Origin: Cryobacterium psychrophilum
GTDB taxonomy: Bacteria; Actinomycetota; Actinomycetes; Actinomycetales; Microbacteriaceae
Reading direction: 5' to 3'
Assembly (NCBI RefSeq): GCF_004365915.1
Contig: NZ_SODI01000001.1
Span: 3,038,001-3,102,000 of the forward strand
DNA length: 64,000 nt
Positions 42,381 to 50,766 of this stretch are shown in pieces. Both the position numbers and the translations under genes were made by a program. The stretch's first letter is position 1. Each line of letters opens with the position of its first letter. The notes under the pieces were generated by a model. It saw only the letters and a program-made list of their open reading frames with translations, was not told the origin of the DNA and did not search any database.

Positions 42381-43383
42381 CCGTGATCGGTATCGCGTCA
42401 TCCCCGTGGGCATCACGCGCGCGGGAGCCTTCGTGCTCGAAGAAGACACCCCGGCCAAGTTCGGCCTCGACGCCGCGGCGCTCCCCGAGGTCGTCGACAA
42501 CGGCACGCGGGTGCAGTGGCCCGACAGCACGAGCAACCGTGAGCTGACCGTCACGGATGCCGCCGGCTCACGTTCGCTGGGCAGCATCGACCTGGTCTTT
42601 CCGATCATGCACGGCCCGTTCGGCGAGGACGGCACCATCCAGGGAATGCTCGAACTTCTCGGGCTGCCCTACGTGGGTTCTGGCGTGCTCGCGTCAGCGC
42701 TCGGCATGGACAAGCACTTCACGAAAACCGTTTTTCAACAGGCCTCCCTTCCGGTGGCTCCCTGGCGCACGATCACGGCCGACGACTGGGCCGATGCCCC
42801 CGGCATGGCCTACGCGGCCCTGGAAGAACTCGGCGCACCCGTGTTCGTCAAGCCCGCGCGGGCCGGCTCGAGCGTGGGCGTCAGCCGGGTGTCGTCGGCC
42901 GAGCAACTTGCCGAAGCGATGGCGGTGGGCCTCGCCGAAGACAATAAGGTGCTCATTGAGGCCGGTCTCAGCGGACGCGAACTCGAGGTCGCGGTACTGC
43001 AGGGTCGCCCCGGGGAACCGGCGAGGGCATCCGTTGCGGGGGAAGTCCTGGTGACCGGCCGCGACTTCTACGACTTCGAAGCCAAATACCTGGGCGCAGC
43101 GGGCATCGAACTCGTGTGCCCGGCCGTTCTACGCCACGACGAACTCGCGGAGATGCAGCGGATGGCGATTCGCGCGTTCGAGGCGATCGACGGCGCCGGT
43201 CTCGCGCGAGTGGACTTCTTCCTCACCAGCGACGGCTGGGTGATCAACGAGATCAACACCATGCCCGGGTTCACGCCGATCTCGATGTTCCCGAGCTGCT
43301 GGCTGGCGAGCGGCTACACCTACCCGCAGCTCATTGACGAGCTCATCGCCGTCGCGCTCGCGCACGCCAGGCACGGCTCCTAG
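42286..43383 (+). CDS. ddl: D-alanine--D-alanine ligase
   Basis: 365 residues, ATP-grasp enzyme. LLFGGRSSEHSISCATA opens it; HGPFGEDGTIQGMLELLGLP and the Lys-rich P-loop equivalent VFVKPARAGSSVGVSRV are diagnostic; the metal site is ARVDFFL and INEINTMPGFTPISMFP. ATG at 42286 is supported by AAAGGAC and by full N-terminal homology, so the long overlap with gpsA is real. Confidence 0.95.
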   Translation: MDKLTVVLLFGGRSSEHSISCATAGGVLAAIDRDRYRVIPVGITRAGAFVLEEDTPAKFGLDAAALPEVVDNGTRVQWPDSTSNRELTVTDAAGSRSLGSIDLVFPIMHGPFGEDGTIQGMLELLGLPYVGSGVLASALGMDKHFTKTVFQQASLPVAPWRTITADDWADAPGMAYAALEELGAPVFVKPARAGSSVGVSRVSSAEQLAEAMAVGLAEDNKVLIEAGLSGRELEVAVLQGRPGEPARASVAGEVLVTGRDFYDFEAKYLGAAGIELVCPAVLRHDELAEMQRMAIRAFEAIDGAGLARVDFFLTSDGWVINEINTMPGFTPISMFPSCWLASGYTYPQLIDELIAVALAHARHGS

Positions 43384-43397
43384 CCCGGCACGCGCCG

Positions 43398-43907
43398 CTA
43401 CGGGGCTGTGGAGGGCGCCGGGGTGGGGATGGCCACGTCGTCGGCGCCGACACACGCCGCCGTGGCCGGGATGCCGGAGATGGCACTGGCCAGGTCGACG
43501 AGGGTGTTCGTCCCGCTGACGGCTGTCGAGTCGATCACGATCTCAACGGCGGGGTCGCGACCGTAGGTCGTGTAACGGTAGAGGGGGGCATCCGAGTCGT
43601 CTTCGATCCAATCGATGCCGTTGACGTTGAGGCACGGCAGCGTCGTCGGGCCAGGTACCGTCACGCCGCAGTGGAGCAGAACCGTTGCTGGGTCGCCCCA
43701 TGCGCCGGTGGCCTGCGCGTTCGTCTCGCGTTCGGGCTGGTCGGATACCGACTCCGGCAGGTGCACGATGACATCCGCGCAGGCCGGATTCGTGGCGTCG
43801 GCCGCGGGGTCCAGGGGAACAGCGGGGGCGCATGCGGTGAGCAGGAGCGTGCCAAGCAGCACGGTAGCGGCGGCGCCGGAGCGCAGGGCCAGGGATCGGG
43901 GAATCAT
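43398..43907 (-). CDS. DUF3515 lipoprotein
   Basis: 169 residues. The signal sequence ends in the lipobox LLTAC (Cys26). The mature part has CADVIVHLPESV, ATGAWGDPATVLLHCGV and WIEDDSDAPLYRYTTYGRDP, typical of the actinobacterial DUF3515 family found beside ddl and thiL. Function unknown. It is convergent with ddl and divergent from thiL. Confidence 0.87.
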   Translation of the reverse strand: MIPRSLALRSGAAATVLLGTLLLTACAPAVPLDPAADATNPACADVIVHLPESVSDQPERETNAQATGAWGDPATVLLHCGVTVPGPTTLPCLNVNGIDWIEDDSDAPLYRYTTYGRDPAVEIVIDSTAVSGTNTLVDLASAISGIPATAACVGADDVAIPTPAPSTAP

Positions 43908-43931
43908 CACATTCAGGCTACCGTTTGAAGC

Positions 43932-44939
43932 ATGATGATTGCTGCCGATGAGAGTACACGTTCGACCGAGACGCTCAATGATGTGAGTGAGATCGCGGTG
44001 CTCGAGCGTCTGTTTCCCCGGCTGCCCGCCTCCTCCGCCCAGCTGCTCGGCCCTGGTGATGATGCCGCCGTTGTCGCCGCCCCCGACGGCCGCTTCGTTG
44101 TGACGACGGACATGATGATCCAGGGCCCCGATTTTCGGCTCGCCTGGTCGACGCCCCACGATCTCGGATGGAAGGCTGCGGCCACGAACCTGTCGGACGT
44201 GGCCGCCATGGGGGCACGACCCACCGCCCTGGTTGTGGCGATTGCCGCCCCGCCGTCGACGCCGGTCTCGGTGCTCGAGGGCATCGCCGACGGACTGCGC
44301 GAGTGCTGCGAGGCACTCGCGCCCGGCTGCGGAGTGGTGGGCGGTGACCTGTCGGCCTCCGACGCCCTCACGCTCGCCGTCACGGCGTTCGGCGACCTGG
44401 AGGGGCGTGACCCCGTTCGACGATCCGGCGCGCGCGTCGGCGACGTCGTGGCGCTTGCCGGACGGTTGGGGGAGGCCGGACTCGGCCTCGAACTCCTGTT
44501 TCGCTTCGGCGTCGACGACGGGGGCGTTCCCGACGCCGAACGGGCCCGAGCGGCGAAGGCGCAGTACCCCGAACAGATTGCCGCGCAGCTCACCCCGGTG
44601 CCGCCGCTCGAGTGCGGCCCGGCGGCGGCGCTGGCCGGGGCAACGGCGATGCTCGATGTGTCGGACGGCCTGGCGATTGACGCGGGCCGCATCGCCCGTG
44701 CGAGCGGCGTCGGAATCAACTTTGTGTCTGGCGCCCTCGGCGCCCGCGTCGAGGTTGCCCTCGGCGGGGGAGAGGACCACGGCCTGCTTGCGACCTTCCC
44801 GCCCCACGTGAGCCTCCCGGACGGGTTCCGCGCCCTTGGGGTCGTGACCGCAGCCGCGGGCGAGGTGCTCGTGGACGGCGAACCACACACCCAGGGCGGC
44901 TGGGACCCCTACCGCGGCTGGGACGGAGCGGCGGGGTAG
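43932..44939 (+). CDS. thiL: thiamine-monophosphate kinase
   Basis: 335 residues, phosphorylates thiamine monophosphate to the diphosphate. LLGPGDDAAVVAAPDGRFVV, DLGWKAAATNLSDVAAMGA, VVGGDLSASDALTL and MLDVSDGLAIDAGRIA are the ATP- and metal-binding motifs of the ThiL/PurM fold. Converges on rsmD, 2 bases apart. Confidence 0.94.
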   Translation: MMIAADESTRSTETLNDVSEIAVLERLFPRLPASSAQLLGPGDDAAVVAAPDGRFVVTTDMMIQGPDFRLAWSTPHDLGWKAAATNLSDVAAMGARPTALVVAIAAPPSTPVSVLEGIADGLRECCEALAPGCGVVGGDLSASDALTLAVTAFGDLEGRDPVRRSGARVGDVVALAGRLGEAGLGLELLFRFGVDDGGVPDAERARAAKAQYPEQIAAQLTPVPPLECGPAAALAGATAMLDVSDGLAIDAGRIARASGVGINFVSGALGARVEVALGGGEDHGLLATFPPHVSLPDGFRALGVVTAAAGEVLVDGEPHTQGGWDPYRGWDGAAG

Positions 44940-44941
44940 TT

Positions 44942-45523
44942 CTAGCTGCGGGCAGGCTCAACCGGGCGGGCGTACCAGACCGTGGTGTCGCCATAGTCCT
45001 TGCGACGTTCGAGTTCGAGGGCGGGGCCCCAGCCGGGCTCGGGGGAGCGGGAACTGCGCTCAACGATGACGAGCGCATCCTCGGACAGAAGCGGCGCGAG
45101 GGCGGCCAGGTTGTGCGTGAGCTCGGTCTCACCGAGGTCGTAAGGCGGGTCGATGAACACCACGTCGAAGCCGTCAGGTGTCGCAGCCAGAAAAGATTGC
45201 ACGGCCTGGGCGGCCACTTTGATCGTGAGGTCGGCGCCCTTGGGAGCGGCGCGCTTGACCGCGTCGCCATTCTTGCGGCACAGCTGCGCGGCGCCGAAGC
45301 CGTTCTCCACGAGAGTCACCGACCGGGCACCGCGGCTCGCGGCCTCGAGGCCGAGGGCCCCTGACCCGGCATACAGGTCGACCACGCGCGTGCCGGCCAG
45401 GGCGTCGCGGGCATCGAGGGCAGAGAAGATCGCTTCGCGAACGCGGTCGCTCGTGGGGCGGGTGCCGGACTTGGGGACCGACAGGGTGAGGGAGCCGGCA
45501 AACCCGGAGATGATGCGCGTCAT
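44942..45523 (-). CDS. rsmD: 16S rRNA (guanine(966)-N2)-methyltransferase
   Basis: 193 residues. The SAM-binding motif VVDLYAGSGALGLE is at 47-60 and the catalytic DPPY at 125-128. RIISGFAGSLTLSVPKSGTR is the standard N-terminus. It is divergent from recG. Confidence 0.94.
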   Translation of the reverse strand: MTRIISGFAGSLTLSVPKSGTRPTSDRVREAIFSALDARDALAGTRVVDLYAGSGALGLEAASRGARSVTLVENGFGAAQLCRKNGDAVKRAAPKGADLTIKVAAQAVQSFLAATPDGFDVVFIDPPYDLGETELTHNLAALAPLLSEDALVIVERSSRSPEPGWGPALELERRKDYGDTTVWYARPVEPARS

Positions 45524-45592
45524 GATTGGCTAAGCCTACGTTGCACGTGAGTGGTCCAGAGGGCTGTCGGCGGTCACGCTTACGATTGAGAC

Positions 45593-47791
45593 ATGACCGG
45601 TTCGAGTGATTCCACCTTCACCCTCGATACCGCTCTCGTTCTGGCCGTGGGCAAGCCCACCGCCACCGCGCTCGGCAAGGCCTTCGGCATGCTCACCGTG
45701 GCAGATCTGCTCGGGCACTATCCGCGCCGTTATGTGCAACGCGGTGAGCTTGACCCGGTCACCGGGTTGTTGCCGCTGGGCGAACACGTCACCATCACCG
45801 CCGAGGTGGTTTCGTCCACGCAGAGTGAGATGAAGAATCGTAAGGGCTGGATCGTGTCGGTCAAGATTCGTAACGGCCAGGGAATGCTCAGCCTCACCTT
45901 CTTCGGCAAGACCCGAATGGACTGGCGAACCCGGGAGCTTGCCCCCGGGGTGAAGGGCATCTTCTCCGGTCGGGTCTCGGAATACAACGGCGCCCGGCAG
46001 CTCGCGCACCCCACGTACCGCACCTTCGAGGGGGAGCGCGAGGAGGCCGAGAAAGACCCGAACAACGAGTGGCTTCAGCGCGCTCTCATCCCCATTTACG
46101 CCGCCACCGCCTCGGTCTCGAGCCTCATCCTCGAGCGGTCCATCGACCTCGTCCTGCCGCATCTGGGCGATATTGACGACCCCGTACCCGCAGACCTGCG
46201 GGTCGAGCGCGGCCTGCTCGGCCACAAGCAGGCGCTCCAGCTCATTCACCGCCCGGAGCTGCCCGCGGAATGGCAGGCCGCTCGGGACACCCTGCGATTC
46301 ACTGAGGCGTGGATTCTGCAGGCCGCCCTGGCGCAGAAACACACGAAGTCGAGGGAGTCGCACACGACCCCGCGCGTGCCGGAGCCGGGTGGGTTCCTGG
46401 AGCGCTTCGACGCCATGCTGCCCTTTGTCCTCACCGTGGACCAGGAGATCGCTGCGGCAGAGATTGCGGTCGAACTTTCCGCTACCTCGCCGATGAACCG
46501 CCTGCTCCAGGGCGAGGTGGGATCGGGCAAGACCATCGTGGCACTGCGCGCCATGCTGGCCGTGGCAGAGAGCGGCGGCCAGGCCGCTCTGTTGGCGCCC
46601 ACCGAAGTGCTCGCCGGGCAACACCTTCGGTCGATCACGGCCATGCTCGGGCCAGACCTCGCGGCCGAACTCATGCCGACGCTGCTGACGGGAAAGCTGC
46701 CGGCCGCTGAGAAACGCAAGGCACTGCTCCGTGTGGTGTCCGGGCAATCGCGCATAGTCATCGGAACGCACGCGCTCCTGAGCGATAATGTCACCTTCTT
46801 CGATCTGGGACTCATCATCATCGACGAGCAGCACCGTTTCGGTGTGGATCAGCGCGAGTCCCTTCGGCTCAAGGGCGCCCAGCCGCCGCATGTGCTGGTC
46901 TTGACCGCCACTCCCATCCCACGCACCATCGCGATGACCGTCTTCGGTGACCTGGACGTGAGCACCATCCGCATGCTTCCCACCGGGCGGCAGGGGATCA
47001 CAACCGTTGTCGTTCCGCTCGCGGAGCATCCCGACTGGTTCTGGAATATTTGGAGGCGCATCGGGGAAGAGCTGGCCCTTGGGCGCCAGGCCTTCGTCGT
47101 ATGCCCGGCCATCGCCCCGAAGGAGGTGGAAGAGGGAGCGGAGACCGTGCCCCTTCCGCCGGAGGACGCGCCGAAGGCACTCACCAACGTGGAGACCACC
47201 CTCGCCGGTCTGCGCCGGGCACCGGTGTTGCACGGGTACCGGCTGGAGGCGTTGCACGGGCGCATGACGAGCGACGAGAAAGACCAGACCATGCGCGCGT
47301 TCGCGGCGGGGGAGATCGACGTGCTCGTCGCCACGACTGTCATCGAGGTGGGCGTTGACGTGCCGAATGCCTCGGCGATGGTGGTGATGGACGCCGACCG
47401 TTTCGGAGTGTCGCAGCTGCACCAACTGCGGGGACGAGTGGGGCGAGGGCCGGTGCCCGGTCTCTGCCTGCTCGTGACCGACGCGGCCCTGGGCGGGGTC
47501 TCGCGCGAACGCGTGGACGCTGTGCAGGGCACCCTCGACGGGTTTGAACTCGCCGATCTCGACCTGCGACTGCGCCGGGAGGGCGATGTGCTCGGCGACA
47601 GCCAGTCGGGCGCACATTCCTCCCTGCGTTTTCTGCGAGTGGCCGTGGACCGCGAAATCATCGAATCGGCGCGTGCCGCCGCGTTCGCGCTCGTGAGCGG
47701 CGACCCCGACCTGCGCACCTTGCCCGCGCTCCGCGATGCCGTGAGCCGACGGCTTGACGAGTCGGAACGCACCTGGCTGAGCAAGAGCTAA
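45593..47791 (+). CDS. recG: ATP-dependent DNA helicase RecG
   Basis: 732 residues. An N-terminal wedge/OB domain (about 60-190) is followed by helicase motifs: GEVGSGKTIVALRAM near 308, DEQHRFGVDQR near 410, TATPIPRTIAM, then VCPAIAPKEVEEGAE and QLRGRVGRGPVPG. It remodels stalled forks and branched DNA. Length is normal for actinobacteria. Confidence 0.96.
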   Translation: MTGSSDSTFTLDTALVLAVGKPTATALGKAFGMLTVADLLGHYPRRYVQRGELDPVTGLLPLGEHVTITAEVVSSTQSEMKNRKGWIVSVKIRNGQGMLSLTFFGKTRMDWRTRELAPGVKGIFSGRVSEYNGARQLAHPTYRTFEGEREEAEKDPNNEWLQRALIPIYAATASVSSLILERSIDLVLPHLGDIDDPVPADLRVERGLLGHKQALQLIHRPELPAEWQAARDTLRFTEAWILQAALAQKHTKSRESHTTPRVPEPGGFLERFDAMLPFVLTVDQEIAAAEIAVELSATSPMNRLLQGEVGSGKTIVALRAMLAVAESGGQAALLAPTEVLAGQHLRSITAMLGPDLAAELMPTLLTGKLPAAEKRKALLRVVSGQSRIVIGTHALLSDNVTFFDLGLIIIDEQHRFGVDQRESLRLKGAQPPHVLVLTATPIPRTIAMTVFGDLDVSTIRMLPTGRQGITTVVVPLAEHPDWFWNIWRRIGEELALGRQAFVVCPAIAPKEVEEGAETVPLPPEDAPKALTNVETTLAGLRRAPVLHGYRLEALHGRMTSDEKDQTMRAFAAGEIDVLVATTVIEVGVDVPNASAMVVMDADRFGVSQLHQLRGRVGRGPVPGLCLLVTDAALGGVSRERVDAVQGTLDGFELADLDLRLRREGDVLGDSQSGAHSSLRFLRVAVDREIIESARAAAFALVSGDPDLRTLPALRDAVSRRLDESERTWLSKS

Positions 47792-47852
47792 GACTGAGCT
47801 GCCCGGGCAGACTGCGCTTACCGAGGCAGCCCCGGCGCGATAGGGTGTTTGT

Positions 47853-48341
47853 ATGCGCAGGATCGCCGTCGTACCCGGTTCATTTGACCCCGTCACCCTT
47901 GGTCACCTGGATGTGATCGGTCGTGCCGCTGGCCTCTTCGATGAGCTTCATGTTCTTGTCGTGCACAACCCCGACAAATCGGCACTGCTGCCGATCAGCC
48001 AGCGGGTCTCCCTGTTGGAGCAGGCGATCAAGGAAGCCGGACTGCCCACCAACATTGTTGTGGAGTCATGGAGCGTCGGTCTTCTCGTGGACTACTGCAT
48101 GGACGTGGGGGCGAGCGTACTCGTGAAGGGCGTGCGATCCCAGATCGACGTGGCCTACGAAACGCCCATGGCCATTATTAATCGCAACCTGGCGGCGGTC
48201 GAAACCGTGTTTCTGCTACCCAACCCGGCCAACGCACACGTGTCGAGTTCCCTTGTGCGCCAGGTGGCCGCTCTCGGTGGGGATATTTCGCCCTACGTGC
48301 CCAAGGTCGTCGCCGACTACCTTCAAAAAGCCAGCGTATGA
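47853..48341 (+). CDS. coaD: phosphopantetheine adenylyltransferase
   Basis: 162 residues. [17 protein letters not shown] contains the TxGH nucleotidyltransferase motif and [18 protein letters not shown] the ISSTxVR equivalent. Fourth step of coenzyme A synthesis. The stop overlaps the MoxR start by 4 bases. Confidence 0.96.
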   Translation: MRRIAVVPGSFDPVTLGHLDVIGRAAGLFDELHVLVVHNPDKSALLPISQRVSLLEQAIKEAGLPTNIVVESWSVGLLVDYCMDVGASVLVKGVRSQIDVAYETPMAIINRNLAAVETVFLLPNPANAHVSSSLVRQVAALGGDISPYVPKVVADYLQKASV

Positions 48342-49417
48342 CCCCATCCTCATCCCAGGTGCCCGCCCCGATCGTCGCCGGATCGCGCGTCGCGGTGGGC
48401 CATGGTCGTGAGGAACCCGCATCCGCTCCCGAGCAACCGGCTCTCTCGCTGCACGACGTGCAGTCCGCCGGCGAGGCGATCAGGCGCAATGTGGAGCGCG
48501 TCATCGACGGTAAACACGCTGCAGTCTTCACCGCCCTCACCGTGCTGCTCGCCGAGGGACACCTGCTCATCGAGGATGTCCCGGGTGTCGGCAAGACCAT
48601 GCTTGCAAAGGCTCTCGCCCGCTCGGTCGACTGCACGGTCAGCCGCATCCAGTTCACGCCCGACCTGCTGCCCTCCGATGTCACCGGCGTCTCCGTGTAC
48701 AACCAGGCCGATCGCCGCTTCGAGTTCAAACCGGGACCGGTCTTCGCCAACATCGTCATCGGCGACGAGATCAACCGGGCCAGCCCCAAGACGCAATCGG
48801 CCCTGCTCGAATGCATGGAAGAGCGCCAGGTCACGGTCGATGGCACGACCTACCCGCTCGCGCTGCCCTTCACGGTGATGGCCACGCAGAATCCCCTCGA
48901 GATGGAGGGAACCTATGCCCTCCCCGAGGCGCAGCGGGACCGCTTCATGGCACGCATCTCGATGGGATACCCGGACACCGGCTCCGAGATCGCGATGCTG
49001 GATTCTCGTGACACCGGCAGCCCGCTTGCACTGATCGGTGCTGTCGTCTCCGGCGTGGAATTGCGCAGCATGATCCACGCAGCGCGCGGCGTGTTCGCCT
49101 CGGCGGCCGTCAAGGAATACGCCGTTGCCCTCGTGCGGGCCACCAGGGACGATCGCGACCTGCGGCTGGGAGCGAGCCCCAGGGCCACGCTTCAGCTGAT
49201 TCGAGCAGCCAAGGCCCAGGCCGCCCTCTTCGGCCGCGGATACGTTCTCCCCGACGACGTTGACTCCCTCGCCGTGGCGGTTCTCGGCCACCGGCTCGTG
49301 CCCACGAGCCGGGCTCTCGGCCACCACCACCAGGACAGTCGCCCCCTCACTGAGGAGGTCATCCACCGAATCCTGGCAGCGACGGTTGTACCGGTCGGTG
49401 CCCCAGAGCGCCCCTGA
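48338..49417 (+). CDS. MoxR-family AAA+ ATPase
   Basis: 359 residues. Walker A is [14 protein letters not shown] near 78-91, Walker [21 protein letters not shown] near 140-160, and [20 protein letters not shown] the sensor region. MoxR ATPases act as chaperones for DUF58/von Willebrand-type partners. The next two genes are such a DUF58 protein and a transglutaminase, a conserved three-gene set of unknown exact role. Confidence 0.93.
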   Translation: MTPSSSQVPAPIVAGSRVAVGHGREEPASAPEQPALSLHDVQSAGEAIRRNVERVIDGKHAAVFTALTVLLAEGHLLIEDVPGVGKTMLAKALARSVDCTVSRIQFTPDLLPSDVTGVSVYNQADRRFEFKPGPVFANIVIGDEINRASPKTQSALLECMEERQVTVDGTTYPLALPFTVMATQNPLEMEGTYALPEAQRDRFMARISMGYPDTGSEIAMLDSRDTGSPLALIGAVVSGVELRSMIHAARGVFASAAVKEYAVALVRATRDDRDLRLGASPRATLQLIRAAKAQAALFGRGYVLPDDVDSLAVAVLGHRLVPTSRALGHHHQDSRPLTEEVIHRILAATVVPVGAPERP

Positions 49418-49425
49418 CGATCCTC

Positions 49426-50766
49426 ATGCGCCGGTTCGTGCTTTCGCCCTGGTCCCCACGGCTCACTCGCCGCGGTTGGATCTTTCTCGCGGTGGGCCTC
49501 GCCTTCGGCCTGGACGCGATCCTGATCGACCACCGAGATCTGCTCTTCATCGCGGGCCTGCTCGTGAGCGTCCCGCTCATGGGGCTCTTCCACGTCATGC
49601 TTCGACCGGGACAGGTGCGGGTCGGGCGAATATTCCGCCCATCGATCGTGCCGGCCGGCGACGACACCGTGGTATCCCTGCAGCTGCGCAACCTGTCATC
49701 TCGGCCGCTTGACGGCGCAAGCTGGCGTGACCCTGCACCCCCGGGAATGGGGTTGATGGGGCAGTCCGCACCGGCAGACCAACTGCTGCCGGCCCTCGAA
49801 CGGTACCGTGCGGGGCCGGAGACCGGACCGGACAGCGTGCGGCTCGAATACGCGCTGACTCCACGCATCCGTGGCGTGTATGCCTTCGGACCGCTCCTGC
49901 TCGGTCGTAGAGACCCCTTCGGCCTCGCCGTGCGAGAGCACCCCGTCGGGCAGTCGCACGACCTCGTCGTCACCCCGAGGGTGACGCCGCTGGCAACACG
50001 TGGTGTCTCCGTCACCCGCAGTGACGGGTCGGTTCGTGACCTGCTTCGTTCGCTCAACCCGACGTCCGACGAACTGATCGCCCGCGAGTACCGGCCGGGC
50101 GATCCGTTCCGCCGCGTGAACTGGCCGGCCACCGCCCGCCACGGGGAGATCATGGTGCGTCAGGAAGAGCAGCGCAGCAACCCGGAAGCGCGCATCATCC
50201 TCGACACCACGCTCAACTCCCACGGCGCGGCCGAACCGGCCAGGCGCCTCGACCACGCTTTCGAGCTCGCGATCGAGGTTGTCGCATCGATCGGCGTGTA
50301 CCTGCTCGACGCCGGGCTCAAGGTGCAGCTCCTGGAAACCGGTCCCAGTCAGCTCGTGCCCGGATCCGGCCAGAACCTCGGTGGTCTCGGCGGCGATGCC
50401 CCGCTCGTGTGCAGCGCGCCGGGCGGTGACCGCGAATTGCTCGAGGGGCTCGCGAATCTCGTGCCCGTCGCGGCCGCCACCGACGTGGGTGTCGGCCCGG
50501 GGTTCGGTGGTTCCCTCCCGACCTTTGCGGTCATCGTGGGCCTGTCCGAAGCGGATGCCGCACTCTTTGCGAGCCTGCGAGGGCGCTGCGAGCCGGCAGT
50601 CGTGTTCCTGCTCGATTCGGTGAGCGCCGTGGCCAGGGCCGTACTTCGCGACGCCGGCTGGCGGTGCATCGACGTGCGCAGCTCTCGCGACATTCCGGCC
50701 GCGTGGGCAAGCGGCCTGAACGGCAGGGTCGACGCACGGGAGACCTCGGAGACCGACAGTGACTGA
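49426..50766 (+). CDS. DUF58-domain membrane protein
   Basis: 446 residues. Two N-terminal helices (about 17-50) are followed by a beta-rich region and the DUF58 signature YRPGDPFRRVNWPATARHGE (about 223-242). It starts 8 bases after moxR and its stop overlaps the transglutaminase start, placing it in the MoxR-DUF58-transglutaminase operon. Confidence 0.9.
   Translation: MRRFVLSPWSPRLTRRGWIFLAVGLAFGLDAILIDHRDLLFIAGLLVSVPLMGLFHVMLRPGQVRVGRIFRPSIVPAGDDTVVSLQLRNLSSRPLDGASWRDPAPPGMGLMGQSAPADQLLPALERYRAGPETGPDSVRLEYALTPRIRGVYAFGPLLLGRRDPFGLAVREHPVGQSHDLVVTPRVTPLATRGVSVTRSDGSVRDLLRSLNPTSDELIAREYRPGDPFRRVNWPATARHGEIMVRQEEQRSNPEARIILDTTLNSHGAAEPARRLDHAFELAIEVVASIGVYLLDAGLKVQLLETGPSQLVPGSGQNLGGLGGDAPLVCSAPGGDRELLEGLANLVPVAAATDVGVGPGFGGSLPTFAVIVGLSEADAALFASLRGRCEPAVVFLLDSVSAVARAVLRDAGWRCIDVRSSRDIPAAWASGLNGRVDARETSETDSD

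Noticed and set aside
45536..47896. 786-codon open frame opposite recG
   Set aside because: It is a shadow of recG caused by third-position GC bias. It has no start context and no recognisable fold.
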